64,000 nt of DNA from Chalara sp. BL73 (taxonomy: Eukaryota; Ascomycota; Leotiomycetes; Helotiales). Made by a program: the position numbers and the translations under genes. Below, piece after piece: positions 22,428-33,711 of this stretch (position 1 is the first letter of the stretch; the number at the start of each line of letters is the position of its first letter). A model generated the notes under the pieces. That model saw only the letters and a list, made by a program, of their open reading frames with translations, was not told the origin of the DNA and did not search any database. The stretch is from the NCBI GenBank assembly GCA_918026815.1, contig CAKJVC010000150.1:434001-498000 (forward strand), in the 5' to 3' direction.

Positions 22428-23088
22428 CACGAAATATTAGCCGAACGCACCTCGAGGCAGACTCATTCGATAACTCGCTGTATTTTTTCCCCCGCAGCCA
22501 GACACAAGCCTAGCTATGAACGGTTAATACTTCTCCCAGAGGCTGATAGGCATGGAACAACGGATTCCTCGGTTTTAATTGTTTCGAGTGCCGTATCCCT
22601 TCGCAAAAGATCTGGTCGATTGGCTACTCTGAATATGTGGCTTGGCGTTTTTAACTAAAGTCTTTACGCGTCGGGGTTTAGGGGTAGGTTTGCAGATTAT
22701 TGAATCTATGATCATACTGATCTCGAGGTCTCATAGCACAATAGCGACTTGAAAGCGGTATAAGGCGATGGAGTGGCCATTGGTAGAACCCTTGTTACGT
22801 GTCAGGTGAAAAGTTGCTTTATGACTTTACAATACACAATTAAAATGCTCTGTAGGAAATACTTTTTATGTCCATAGTCTACTCCCCCTTCTTTAAAGGT
22901 AGAAGATACTAGAATCGGAGTGACGAATACAATGATTATACAGGCACATGTTTCCCCTGACCTCCTATGGAAAAAACATTTCATGAAAATAATATATTAC
23001 TCAGAAGGCCTGTACACAGCTTTGCTATTTATCTACCCAGTGCCTACATTTCCTATAGAATTAGACTTGTGATCCTTTGCATCATCGC
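22428..23088. other. no gene recognised
   Basis: Spacer between the Tc1 element and the 3' end of the NLR gene. Short frames only. Confidence 0.5.
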
Positions 23089-26000
23089 TTAATCTTGATA
23101 TACTGCCCCCCTCCTCAGTAGCAGCTCGACGATCTTCTCGTGGCCACCGTCCGATGCCACCTGGAGCGCGTTGCCATAGTCACCACCTTGCGCATTGACG
23201 TCGGCGCCGTTGCTCAGTAGCAGCTCGACGATCTTCTCGTGGCCTCCATTCGATGCTGCCTGGAGCGGGTTGCCATAGTGGCCACCTTGCGCATTGACGT
23301 CGGCGCCGTTGCTCAGTAGCAGCTCCACGATCTTTTTGTGGCCTTCAGCCGATGCCGTCTGAAGCGCGTCGCCAAGGTAGCCACTTTGTGCGTTGACGTC
23401 GGCACCGTTACTCAGTAGCAGCTCGACGACCTTCTCGTGGCCACCGGACGATGCCGCCTGGAGCGCGTGGCCATAGGGACCACCTTGTGCATTGACGTCG
23501 GCGCCGTTGCTCAGTAGCAGCTCGATGACCTTCTCGTGGCTTTCGGCCGATGCTGCTTGGAGCGCGTCGCCGCAGGCACCACCTTGCGCGCTGATGTCGG
23601 CGCCGTTGCTCAGTAGCAGCTCGACGATCTCCTCGTGGCCTCTGCATGATGCCGCCTGGAGCGCGTGGCCAAAGAAGCCACCTTGCGCATTGATGTCGGC
23701 GCCATTGCTCAGTAGCAGCTCGACGATCTCTTTGTGGCCTTCAGCCGATGCCGTCTGAAGCGCGTTGCCGCAGGCACCACCTTGCGCGTTGATGTCGGCG
23801 CCGTTACTCAGTAGCAGCTCGACGACCTTCTCGTAGCCGCTGGACGATGCCGCCTGGAGCGCGTTGCCAAAGAAGCCACCTTGTGCAGTGATGTCGGCGC
23901 CGTTGCTCAGTAGCAGCTCGACAACCTTCTCGTGGCCATTGGCCGATGCTGCCTGGAGCGCGTTCCCGTAGGTACCACTTTGCGCGGTGACGTCGGCGCC
24001 GTTGCTCAGTAGCAGCTCGACGATCTTTTCGTGGCCTTCAGCCGATGCTGCCTGGAGTGCGTGGCCATAGTAGCCACCTTGCGCATTGACGTCGGCGCCG
24101 TTGCTTAGTAGCAGCTCGACGATCTTGTGGCTTTCGGCCGACGCCGCCTGGAGCGCGTTGCCATATTCACCACCTTGCGCGTTGACGTAGGCGCCGTTAC
24201 TAAGTAGCAGCTCGACGATCTTCTCGTGGCCTCTGAATGATGCCGCCTGGAGCGCGTGGCCGTAGTAACCACCTTGCGCGTTGGTGTCGGCGCCGTTGCT
24301 CAGTAGCAGCTCGACAACCTTCTCGTGGCCTCTGGACGATGCTGCCTGGAGCGCGTGGCCATAGTAGCCACCTTGCGCGTTGACGTCGGCGCCGTTGCTT
24401 AGTAGCAGCCTATCAACCACTGTATAAGAACCTCCTACCGCCGCTAGTGCTATTAGTGAGTATCCACTTGCGTTTCTTTGTGCAATATTTGTGAAACCGA
24501 GTTCCCACCATCCTGGAAGCACGTTATAGAAGCCAAACATGCATATCGCAAGTGAAGCTAGGGTGGACGGCCAGAGCTCACTGAGATGATTACGTAGCAA
24601 AGTATCAGTATTTTCTTTTTCGTCTCCCAGCATCGTGTACCAGCTTTGGTAAGCAGGTACGCTTTCATTCATGGAGCCGAGAAAAAGTTTGAGTAGAGTA
24701 GAAAGTCGGTCGTCTGCGGGCATTGTATCATATCTCTGAACGTGAGTTGGCCAATAATTTCGTGCGTATTGAAGGATATCCGAAGGCTGGTAGTTCGGGG
24801 TGGAGTCGTTGTCTTGAGTGCCTCTTTTAAAGCATCCATGATGCCAAATTATTGAAGACTTTTTCTTCCAGTAGTCCGGATGATTCAAGAACAGAAGGCA
24901 AACTTTTGCCACTAGGCTATTCGTTTGAGAGCTATTCCAATGGTGTTCTTCGAAGTATTCTTGAATCGACAGGTGTGCAAATTTGCAGACATGGCCATTT
25001 TCATCAACATCCAGAAAATTTTGGCAAGCGCTAAGAACGAAGTGTATATTGATCTCCACATCCTCAATGTCGTCATTGTCGGGATCTTGACACACCGCCA
25101 CAACCAGCTCCTCTGGCGATAAAGGACGAAAGGAACACATGATCCATTGGAATGCTCGATTCGCAATATCGGGTTTGCTCCCTTCCTGCGCTTGAATGGT
25201 TTCGTATGCCTCGTCGTACGCCTTTTTCAGACCGTCTGGGAGTTTTCCCAAACGATTTCGAATGTCCCTGGGCGGGCCTAAGCGCAATAACTGATGGATT
25301 TGCAATGATGCCCACTGGAACCTGGAAGGTATCCGTTAGAAATTTTAGTATGAGGAGCAGCACAATAAGAGTAACTCACATGCCTCCACTCTTCGCAAGA
25401 AGAGTCTGGACTATCTGCTTCTGGAGATCTTCTGGAATTTGAATCTGCCGATCCTTTTTATTCTTTTCAATTTCATCGGCTACGAATTTGCTGATATCCT
25501 TCTGATTATCGGTTGCATTAATTCCAACATTTGCCTTCTGTCCGAGTCGTCGCTGAATGTTGTCATCCCGTCTGCTCGAAATTAAAATCTTGAGGCCTGT
25601 AGCTTTGTTGATAAGGCGATCAAATGCTTCAATAAGCTCGCCTCGGAGGCTTTCATGGCACTCATCTAACGCGTCCACAACGAGGGTAGTTGTTGTACAC
25701 TGATACGTCCCAATCAATTGAATAAGGACGGCCTCACTCTCCGCAAACGATAATTCCTTCGAATTGAATCCGGAAGCAGCCTTCTGAAAGTAAATCTGTG
25801 TCAGGGAATGATGTACAGCGTCCTTCTCTGGAGAAACCGCGAGCTGCTTTACAAAGCTGCGTAGTATATTTTCTGGCACCCGGCGAGCCTCTTGATTACG
25901 GTCGCAGTAAAAGTATGCTAAGGCTTTATCATGTGAGCAGCTGGAGAGATCATCGACAACCTTAGAAACGAGTTTGGTTTTTCCAGCTCCGGCTATTATT

Positions 26001-27359
26001 TTTTGTCAGACTTTCCGTACCAGATAGGCCTAGAATATCCAAACTTACGGATTCCATGTAGCCAGAGAATCATCGATTCATTTGCTGATCGCCATCTCTC
26101 GTACTCCTTGTGCCTTAATAGCCACTCTCCCGTGTCTAGAGTTCGTCCACTACGAGCGAAATTGTGGTGGTCGTCGCATGCGATATCTGAAGCCCATTGG
26201 AGGATTTTCCTACGCTCCTCTGCGTTTGATCGGTCCCATAGCTTGCTGACCGTTTCGACAAGGACGCTGTTTTGCTTCTTTATGTCCTTGAGCAAAGTTT
26301 TGAGTCTCTCCGCATTTAGCATCCCATTTACCTGCGCACTACGGTTATAAAACCGCTCACATTGTTTAGCATGCTCTTCGACTCGTTTTTCTCTTAGTTG
26401 ACAGTCCTTTTCGAAGTCCGTATAATCGCCAGGGTTCAAAAATGCATGGAGAGCCCGCGAAGGCGTATTCTTGCCCAAATGTCGGTTTGCCTTCGTTAAG
26501 AACCGCAGAATAACAGCGTATAGCTCCACTAGTGCTGACTCCAGGTATTCATGGGGTTTAACCGGCTGCGGATTGCGAATGTACAGCATCTCGTATATTT
26601 CACATTGATTGATAAGGTACAGAATTGTGTCGAGGGTGCGAAGGAGTGTCTCCATCTGCTGCTGTTCAGAGATAGCTATCTTCATAACAATTAGCGACTC
26701 CGCCATCATAGAGGATATCGAACTCTGTAGTCGAGTACCTGAAGAAAGAGCCTGACGGCCGCCCATGGCACACCAGCGTGCAACGGGTCGACATTTGCGA
26801 GGATGTCCCCGATGCCTTTGAACTTATCGAGCCAGACACAGACCTTATCCGCAAGTTTGCTCAATTCCACTGTGTGCCCATTCAGGTTGAATACCCAGCG
26901 TTTCTTCTCGCATGTTTCACGCTTGGTTCCTACGGCCTTGTGCAAATCGCTAAGCGTTGTCTGGATGTTGGTGACCACCGGTGGACTATGCTCCAAAACA
27001 AAGCTCCCCTCCTCCTTAGAAAGTTTCGCTAGGGCTTCATTCCACAAATTGCGACCTGCGGTGTTGGCGGTCTGTAGATTTGTCACTGAAGTAGATTGTG
27101 GGGCAGGCAGAGTTGCGGTAGTGGGTCGCGCCGAAATAGTAGAATTTAGCTCCCGGCTGGGGGGAGTGGGTGATCGACTTGGATTCGGATTCGACTCTTG
27201 GCTTGCTAAAGAAGCTACTTTTTGCGGAGCAGCCGGGCTGGCATCCTGGCTTCGAGATGGAACAATGTCTTCATGGTTCGGGATTGTGGCTCGACGTGAT
27301 TGGAAGAGCCTTCGCCATCCTCTACCGTGTTTCTTTTCGGTGCCATTTGCCTCAGACAT
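23089..27359 (-). CDS. NACHT NLR (STAND) protein with ankyrin repeats, four exons
   Basis: Exons 27359-26739, 26679-26049, 25992-25380 and 25321-23089. Introns are 59, 56 and 58 nt, all GT..AG, and the joined length is 4,098 nt (1,365 residues) without a stop. After a Ser/Pro-rich leader, an N-terminal fungal STAND domain (about 85-415; NLWNEALAKLSKEEG, PWAAVRLFLQ) precedes the NACHT: P-loop GIPGAGKT (about 417-425, across intron 2), Walker B LVVDALDEC and sensor LKILISSRRD. A winged-helix part contains FAHLSIQEYF. Fourteen ankyrin repeats (about 905-1365) end the protein. By analogy with fungal NLRs it would sense a ligand through the repeats and trigger cell death through its N-terminus. 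Confidence 0.92.
23101..24425 (-). repeat. near-identical ankyrin repeats of the NLR
   Basis: Fourteen units, mostly 99 bp, sharing EIVELLLSNGADVNAQGG and HALQAAS with variation clustered just before and after (YYG, FFG, ACG, PYG; SRG, AEG, SGG). One unit (about 24120) is one codon short (AESHKIVELLL). Such homogenised arrays are typical of fast-evolving fungal NLR repeat domains. Confidence 0.9.
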
Positions 27360-27789
27360 CAAGGCGCTGAAAAGGCATACGGATTAATTTAGTGAATAAT
27401 CTGCCGGATTCTGAAATAGACGGGCGATAATTCTTCGAGGCTGTCTCAACATTCTGCTCGTCGCCTTAGGCGCCTCATAATAAAGTTCCTACTGCGCCAT
27501 AATGACCTCGCCTACAGTACGCTAGTCCTTATCTAAGATTAGCCAAGCCAAGAAGGTGCCAAGGTGAGTAAATTATGTGATGCCCTAGTGTGGGGGTGGT
27601 TCCCCGCCGACAGTTGACTGACCTACTTGTCGGGCTCTTTTTTTCCTCCCCCACAAACAGCCGGCTTGGCTCCAGCCATCCCTTGACGGTAAAACCCACA
27701 CGAGCGAGGCGGCGCTGGACATCCTGCTCACAGCTGAAGGGTTGATAAGCGGAACGCCGATTCCCCCCAATGTACCGTCGATGTCATAC

Positions 27790-28559
27790 AGCTAACCGTG
27801 AGCTCCTAGATTATCCATAATCGTGACCAGAACTCCTCATGAAACATCTGCATGAGTTCTACGCAGACTAAGTCACGCAAACGCAGACTGCCAAAGCAGA
27901 AGTCGTCTTCATCATCATAATCCGGGCAATGATGATGGTCAAAAACGAGCTCGTCGAGGTCTTGCACCAACGTCATTATCTAATCGTCCTCCTAATCTGC
28001 CACTCCCCATTGGCGCTTTTTTTGCCCCAACAAGCTCTTCTAGAGCCTGTCTTCCGTACTGATTCAACACCGCGTCGCAAAGAAGAAGGCATTCACCAGG
28101 TGAGCTAAGACCTAGGACATGCAAGTCATCATCTTCTTTTGCCCGGACCGAATTTATCCTTCACGCGCAAGACGTGGGCACCACGGTCAATAGCGTCGGC
28201 CTGGTCAATGCAAACGGCGTCTACCCATACTTTCATACCAAGGCGGCACTCATAGCTCGATTGTACATCCCGCAGAGCCGCTTCTAGACGCTTGCTTGCG
28301 CTGGTCGCGATACCGTCCACGAGAATTGTGGACTTCTTCCCACACGGTTTCCCCATGCATAGCTCAGGCAGGTGTAGTCGCCCCAGTTGAACCTTGCCAC
28401 ATCATTATAGATATCGTGCTTAGGCGTGGCGAGCTTGAACTCAGACCGCCCTTTCCAGGCTTCGCAAAGCTCGGAGGTGCTCGTGGTTGGCCTTTTCTGT
28501 TCGCGAAAAGAGAGGTATTCGAGCTTCCAGTCGTTCAGAGATACGTAGGATAGACTCAA
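27790..28559 (-). pseudogene. HET-domain protein relic
   Basis: Scattered HET motifs remain in order: DYTCLSYAWG (about 28370), then after a frameshift near 28350 the segment KKSTILVDGIATSASKRLE, KVWVDAVCIDQADAIDRG (about 28200), and finally EEFWSRLWII followed by TAG at 27806-27808 where the family has Gln, then ELTVS. The CAG-to-TAG change is again CpA to TpA. Sequence between the motifs is shortened. No full frame survives. This is a third HET-type gene in the window and is clearly dead. Confidence 0.8.
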
Positions 28560-29086
28560 CCGTAGCGGGGCATGAGAGGGAGTGCCTTCAAGGAGAGTAG
28601 ACGTATTTAGTTCTGTGAGACGTCAAGGTGACGATATTTCAAAGAAGTTTCCCGCGCCACAACGACGGAGATGAATGGTTCAGCTAGCCAGATACTATTC
28701 TGATAGCTCTGACGGTGGGGTAGCAGAAGGGAACGCCACACTGAAGGTGGCATGTGAATGACGCCGCTTTGCCAAGCATTGATCTCTTATCACGTTCAAG
28801 ACGGTTGTTGGAATGCATGTACATAGTTTCACGCGATCCACCGGATCGCAGCAATTGTGGGTCTCCTATCACATATATTTACCTGGCAATAGGCCGTAGC
28901 TTAGGACAATAATAAACGAATATCAGAACCACACCAGCAAGAGTGCAGTCAATAGCTACTACGCCTTTTACTACGTGGTAGGCATTCCGACGACGGTAAA
29001 ACTTTCCCCTATTCCCAGGCTCTTTAACACGCGCACTAAGAGTGTAAATAAAGTACTGGTGTACAGTCTTGTTCCCTAAACTCAGT
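28560..29086. other. intergenic
   Basis: Space between the diverging HET relic and the exonuclease gene. It probably contains the exonuclease promoter. No further feature recognised. Confidence 0.5.
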
Positions 29087-30046
29087 ATGAGGGACATCAA
29101 GACAGAGATTATCAACACAACGAAACAAATCGGTGATCTAGTCGACTGGCTCATTTTGCGCCATGCATCGCCAGACCCGTACAAGCCGACCATGTACATC
29201 GATCTGGAAGGCATAGACCTCTGCCGTGAGGGCTCCCTTTCAATACTCACCCTTCTAATCGATACGGGGATCCCAACCATACGCGTCTGTTTTGTCGATG
29301 TATATTCGCTGGGTTCACAAGCGTTCAACACTACTGGTATCAAATCAAAGACTCTAAAGGATATCCTTCAGGACGAAAAGATCCCAAAGGTCTTCTTCGA
29401 CGCTCGCAACGATTCGGATGCTTTATTTGCGCATTTTGGCGTGGCACTGCAGGGAGTGGAGGATGTTCAGCTTATGGAGAGTGCTACGAGGGCGACCACG
29501 AGATCAAGGAAGTACTTAAACGGTCTGGCCAAGTGCGTTGAGAATTACGTGCTACACGATACCGGCCTAGCGAGCTGGAAGCTGGCGAAAGAGAAAGGAG
29601 AGCAGTTGTTCAAGGCCGAACACGGGGGTTCGCACAAGATTTTCAACCAGCGCCCGATCCCCAAGGACATCATCTCGTACTGTGTTGGTGATGTCCAGTA
29701 CCTCCCTGCGCTGTGGGACAGATTCCGGTGGAAGACCAATAGGTGGCGAGACTTGGTCAATGATAAAACCAAGAAGCGCGTCGCGGCGTCTCAGAAACCG
29801 GAGTATCAGCCCCACGGCCCAAATAGGACGTTGGCTCCATGGAGTGAAGACGAGAATAGGACATTGGACAAGTGGAATTACGTTCCTCCTCCTCGTGGCT
29901 ACTTCGACGATGATTGCTTCAATGACGATTACTTCAATGATGATTGCTTCGGTGACGATTACTTCGGTGACGACTGGGATGACGGCCGAGGCGACAACGA
30001 TTTTGAAGACTGGACGAGGGCGGACTGGCAAGGCCCTCCGTCCTGA
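29087..30046 (+). CDS. DEDDy-type 3'-5' exonuclease domain protein
   Basis: A 319-residue single-exon protein from the ATG at 29087. All three exonuclease motifs are present: Exo I YIDLEG (about residue 37), Exo II FFDARNDSDAL (about 105) and Exo III YCVGDVQYL (about 200, Tyr three residues before the Asp), giving the DEDDy set that binds two metal ions. It resembles WRN/EXD1/Egalitarian-type exonucleases acting on DNA or RNA ends. The C-terminus (about 270-305) is an acidic-aromatic repeat of FNDD / YFGDD units, coded by a 15-bp tandem motif. The intact frame suggests function. The substrate is unknown. Confidence 0.9.
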   Translation: MRDIKTEIINTTKQIGDLVDWLILRHASPDPYKPTMYIDLEGIDLCREGSLSILTLLIDTGIPTIRVCFVDVYSLGSQAFNTTGIKSKTLKDILQDEKIPKVFFDARNDSDALFAHFGVALQGVEDVQLMESATRATTRSRKYLNGLAKCVENYVLHDTGLASWKLAKEKGEQLFKAEHGGSHKIFNQRPIPKDIISYCVGDVQYLPALWDRFRWKTNRWRDLVNDKTKKRVAASQKPEYQPHGPNRTLAPWSEDENRTLDKWNYVPPPRGYFDDDCFNDDYFNDDCFGDDYFGDDWDDGRGDNDFEDWTRADWQGPPS

Positions 30047-30254
30047 TTAATGGTTGGCATAGATGTATCTGCTTCTTTTCAAGTTTCAACTTCGATGGCG
30101 CCATGCAGCCATTGAATATCACGATGGGTCAGGAATTGAATCCGTTCTGCACAGCTTTATTCTTTAGGATCCCCTCCGGGTGATCACCAAACTTGTAACT
30201 TATTCTAAATGCTAATGCTATTTCAATCAGCGCTTAATTACCCCATTAGCGCTG

Positions 30255-30720
30255 TTACCCCATCTTTTCGCCTAACTGCGCTTCGTAAATTCCAGTGACC
30301 ATAGCGCTAATTTTGACAATGCTTTGCTCGGAGGAGAGGGCTCTATTAAACGTAGAGGCTTTTGTGAACACCAGAGCCACAGCTGAGGCTAGAACGGCAA
30401 GGAAGCTCATACCGAACCATACCGTTCGCAAGGCCACAATATGCGACTCGGTGAGGCTATCTTTCGGAGGCGGTTTCTGCATTCTTCGCATGGCTTCTGC
30501 CATTGCCGCGGCGTCTTTGGTGATGTTTTGGGTCGTAGCCGCAAGCGAAGAATACGATTCCGGTTTCGAACGCAGAGCGTTTTGAAATATAACACCCCCG
30601 ATAGCAACGCCGGGCATCTGGCCAAAACTTCGGGGAAATGTAAACAGGGACGCGGCATAGTGAAGGTCGGTATCTGTGTGTAGCAAATAGAGGGCGGTAG
30701 GAGGGATTTCAATATAGCAT
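30255..30720 (-). pseudogene. C-terminal fragment of an MFS transporter
   Basis: The frame carries LFTFPRSFGQMPGVAIGGVIFQN, the glycine-rich motif of DHA-type major facilitator efflux proteins, then a final helix (TVWFGMSFLAVLASAVALVF). The N-terminal roughly 400 residues are missing. Upstream the sequence is unrelated until the LTR at 30815. No start codon in a family context, so it is a truncated relic. Confidence 0.75.
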
Positions 30721-30809
30721 GTGAGGACACGTATGTTATGAGGACACATGACTAGTGATGCAAAGGTAATAGTATTATATTGATATGAAATGTAGGCCCT
30801 TGAATCTAC

Positions 30810-31340
30810 GAAAGTGTAACAGCTCAAGCTGAATAGGGATCTCGATCCGTGGATCTAGGTAGAAGGACTCAGAGGTGTAAGCAATTATCAATTGTCATAA
30901 CTAAGAGAACAAGCTACGGACAGAAGGAGGGAAGGAAAGCAGTGCTCTATATACAGGAACTGGCCGGAGGCCAGGATAGGTGTCAAACGGCAAAAAACAC
31001 ATGCTTCTTGCCGAAATGTTAATGCGCCTTATATACCGTTCAACAATAGGCGAGCTTTGCGGTGTCCGGTGCTGTGCTCTGTCCGAGCTCCGGGGCATCC
31101 GGTGGTGAGCTCCGAGCCAGAGAAGGCTGTCGCGGTCCTCAATATCGCACCATACGCCCATTGGTTCGCTTACCAGCTCGCCTATGGTGGTCACGTGGTA
31201 ATGGTCTTTATCAGGGATGCCACAGCAACAGCTATACCTTTCCTCCTTAGTTTAGTATTCTCGTATTGAAGCACCTATCATACGCCCCAACAGGCTCATA
31301 GGATCGTGATCGTGACAAAGGCCAGGGCCGTGACAGAAAG
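30810..31340 (+). mobile_element. solo LTR, family A, carrying a nested LTR
   Basis: Starts TGTAACAGCTCAAG at 30815, ends AGGGCCGTGACA at 31335 and is flanked by the exact pentamer GAAAG (30810-30814, 31336-31340). The 3' part is split by another element at 30981-31317. Confidence 0.85.
30981..31317 (-). mobile_element. LTR-like element, family E, nested in family A
   Basis: Runs from TGTCAAACGGC to GATCGTGATCGTGACA. Flanks ATAGG and AAGG(C) are an imperfect duplication. A fragment of the same family lies at 56171-56275 in the opposite orientation. Confidence 0.65.
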
Positions 31341-31445
31341 ACTCAAGCTTGCCCTCCTTCAAGGAGTTCTAGCTTCTTTTTATATCCTTCGCCCCTCGGC
31401 TGTGTTGTATTCCTTTCCTACAGTGTTACCAAGCTTGTGATTTTA

Positions 31446-31850
31446 GTATCCCCGAAAGTACTCTAACAGCTGAAGCCCACGACAGTCTAGGTCATACGCC
31501 CTCGTAGTGGCTGGAAGCCTGTAGCTGCTGTAACTGCAAGCATGTGGTTGGTGTTGAACAGGCTAGGTCTAAGGATCATACTTAGCCTATTGGGGAAGTT
31601 GTAAGGATGCTTGCGCAAGATGCATACGTACTTTTGCCTTCGATGATGTATCTACTGATGTATGTGATGCTCACGTGTGAGTATCACACCTCTATAAGCA
31701 GAGAGATTCTCTCCAGTAGTTCATGCTCTGCAACCTTCAGCAATTGGCTCGTTTACCCCATACTCTCAGAAGGCTCCGTAACTTCCTTTTTCTATTTTAA
31801 TAGCTGGCCATGAGCAGTTTACGCCTTTTGCAGCCCTGAAGGTACCGCAG
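31446..31850 (+). repeat. diverged copy of the 7.4-kb inverted-repeat element interior, split by an LTR
   Basis: 31446-31551 and 31803-31850 together match 7455-7585 (for example CGACAGTCTAGGTCATACGC and TTTGCAGCCCTGAA). The terminal inverted repeats are not seen here. Confidence 0.6.
31552..31802 (+). mobile_element. solo LTR, family D
   Basis: Begins TGTTGAACAGGC and contains a CTCTATAAGCAGAGAG TATA-like box. Flanks GTTGG and GCTGG differ at one base. The reverse copy at 43534-43800 supports the boundaries. Confidence 0.7.
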
Positions 31851-32044
31851 CTGAAAACCTTACTTCCTTCCGTAAGGAATCCTATTCCATATCCGTGGCC
31901 TTGAACTAGTTTGACGGGTCCTGGCTTTTACACTGGCTATTACAGTTTCCCCAATTCTCTTTATGCTGTATATAGCACCATTGTTTTCTGTGGACGACCT
32001 TAGCAAAAATTTCGGATACGCCGACGATGCAGCAAAGCTCGAAA

Positions 32045-32274
32045 TTCTAACTCAAGATGAATAGGGATCTCGATCCGTAGATCAGGGAGAAGGACTCGAA
32101 AGTATGAACGACTATCAGTTGTTATAACGAAGAGAACAATCTACGGGCAGAAGAAGGGAAGGAAGGCAGGGCTTTATATACAGGAGACTGGTCAAGGGCC
32201 AGTGTAAGCGAGGTCCTGTGGTGTCAGGGGCCGAGCCCCAGGGGCCTTAAGCGAGATAGGGCCAGGGCCGTGAC
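32045..32274 (+). mobile_element. solo LTR, family A
   Basis: Matches other family A copies from CTCAAGATGAATAGGG to GGGCCGTGAC. The first about 6 bases have eroded and no target duplication is recognisable. Confidence 0.7.
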
Positions 32275-32487
32275 GTTTTTCAGCTGTTCCTTTTTACTTT
32301 ATTATAACAATTGGTCTGTTTCCAAATTTCGGGACCGTAGTACGAAGCTCCTATTTAGAAAGGATATAGCTCCAAAGTCTAAAGACGTAGAGCGGAAAAC
32401 AACATTCATGCCGGATTTATCCGGACAAAGTAGGAGGAGGTAAAGAATACGCCAAGCATCTTAATAAGCGGAGGAGGTGCTAATATA

Positions 32488-32732
32488 CTTCGTACATGCT
32501 CGAATATTCCAACAAAACCTAGTCCGTGCATCCAGTATGCATGCCAGGTACAGCCAATGAGTTTTAAAATGCTCGGAAAGCCGCTTTGACACTATTTTTC
32601 TGTATACTCTGTACCTACACTAAAAACACTATCGCTGCCTACAAAATACCAGGTAAAAAGTCAAAAACAGCGTTGCCAAGCACTTCTATGTGGAGACAAT
32701 GTGGCTGTTGGAATATTCGGGCATGTACAAAG
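32488..32732. mobile_element. MITE with 27-bp TIRs and TA duplication
   Basis: Left end CTTCGTACATGCTCGAATAT..., right end its reverse complement with two mismatches, flanked by TA at 32486-32487 and 32733-32734. At 245 bp and without coding capacity it fits a Tc1/mariner-type miniature element. Confidence 0.85.
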
Positions 32733-32858
32733 TAATACCTTTACAGTTACGCTAATGTATGCGAAACTCACGTGAAGTGTGGCGTTATTCTAGAAGTTTC
32801 CACAAGCTGCCACCCAGTGGTTCCAATCCTCACCCCATCTCCACGGAGGTAATGCTTC

Positions 32859-33059
32859 ATGAGCGACCGTGCCAGTAAAGCCCTTGCAGAAGCCCCCCTG
32901 CCGGGAGAGCCTCGAACATACGATGTCGGATTAAAAGGCGGTGGGGTCCATCTAACTGTCCTTTGTTCTCGTGATCATGGGCGGCCCTCTATAGAAGTGA
33001 AGGCCGAAGGCCAACTATATCTCACTCTGTCGGAGGAGAAAGCCCCGAAAAGTATTTAA
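32859..33059 (+). CDS. small hypothetical protein
   Basis: A 66-residue frame with ATG, balanced composition (GVHLTVLCSRDHGRPSIEV) and codon use like a real gene. No signal peptide, membrane segment or known domain. It may be the first exon of a longer gene or chance. Confidence 0.3.
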   Translation: MSDRASKALAEAPLPGEPRTYDVGLKGGGVHLTVLCSRDHGRPSIEVKAEGQLYLTLSEEKAPKSI

Positions 33060-33711
33060 AACTAATGGCTCACCTCGGGAATCCTGTACGAATTAACCGC
33101 CTACCTGCCCTCGCCTTCGGTATCGCCCGCCAGTGTTCGACGAATAAAGAGACCAAGCCTCTGGGCAAGAACTTGGCTCAGGGCTTCCAGAAGCGTCATC
33201 CAGCACCCAAATCACGGCGAGTGAGGGCGATGGCCTAGCCGCATACAAACTCCTCCTGTTCTCGTTAAATCTAGGCTCTCAACCACAATTTGGCTTGGAT
33301 CCAGAGTATTGTGGTAGGAACACCAAAAGTTTTACAACTTTTTCAAGGTCTTTACAAAATTCCATAAACTTCGCAGATTACTATCAACAAGTCTCAGATC
33401 ATGAATATGGACTTGATTTTCTTGATTTATATCTTTGTTGTGACAAAATTTGATTTTTGGTGTTTTATGTGGTAAATCCTTCCAGACCTCCCATTAGGAT
33501 ATTCTGCGCGGGGCGGTGCGGCTGAGAACAAGAGCGAAGTGGGCTGTGGCCCTGTTCTTGTCCTCGACTTGACTTTCATCCAGCCTGATTCTGTCTTCGA
33601 CATCTCCGCTCGTTGTCTCTCTTCCTTATCCGCAACAGATGTTTGACGGGTTCTATCGAACTGAGAATCCACCAATTCATCACAATCTCAGCGTGTCCAA
33701 AAATCCAAGCC
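33060..33711. other. intergenic, promoter region of the C2H2 gene
   Basis: No gene recognised. CT-rich stretches at 33540-33640 just before the start codon are typical of fungal 5' leaders. Confidence 0.45.

Noticed and set aside
23492..23758. Plus-strand frame in the NLR repeat region
   Set aside because: Antisense shadow of the ankyrin repeats.
26706..26766. Apparent frameshift between the first two NLR coding blocks
   Set aside because: A 59-nt intron (26738-26680) with GTACTC donor, GCTAATT branch site and GAAG acceptor joins LFLQ to IAISEQQQM in frame, and the whole gene then has a length divisible by three.
29567..30031. Minus-strand frame opposite the exonuclease
   Set aside because: Composition mirrors the acidic repeat, and the plus strand has all three exonuclease motifs.
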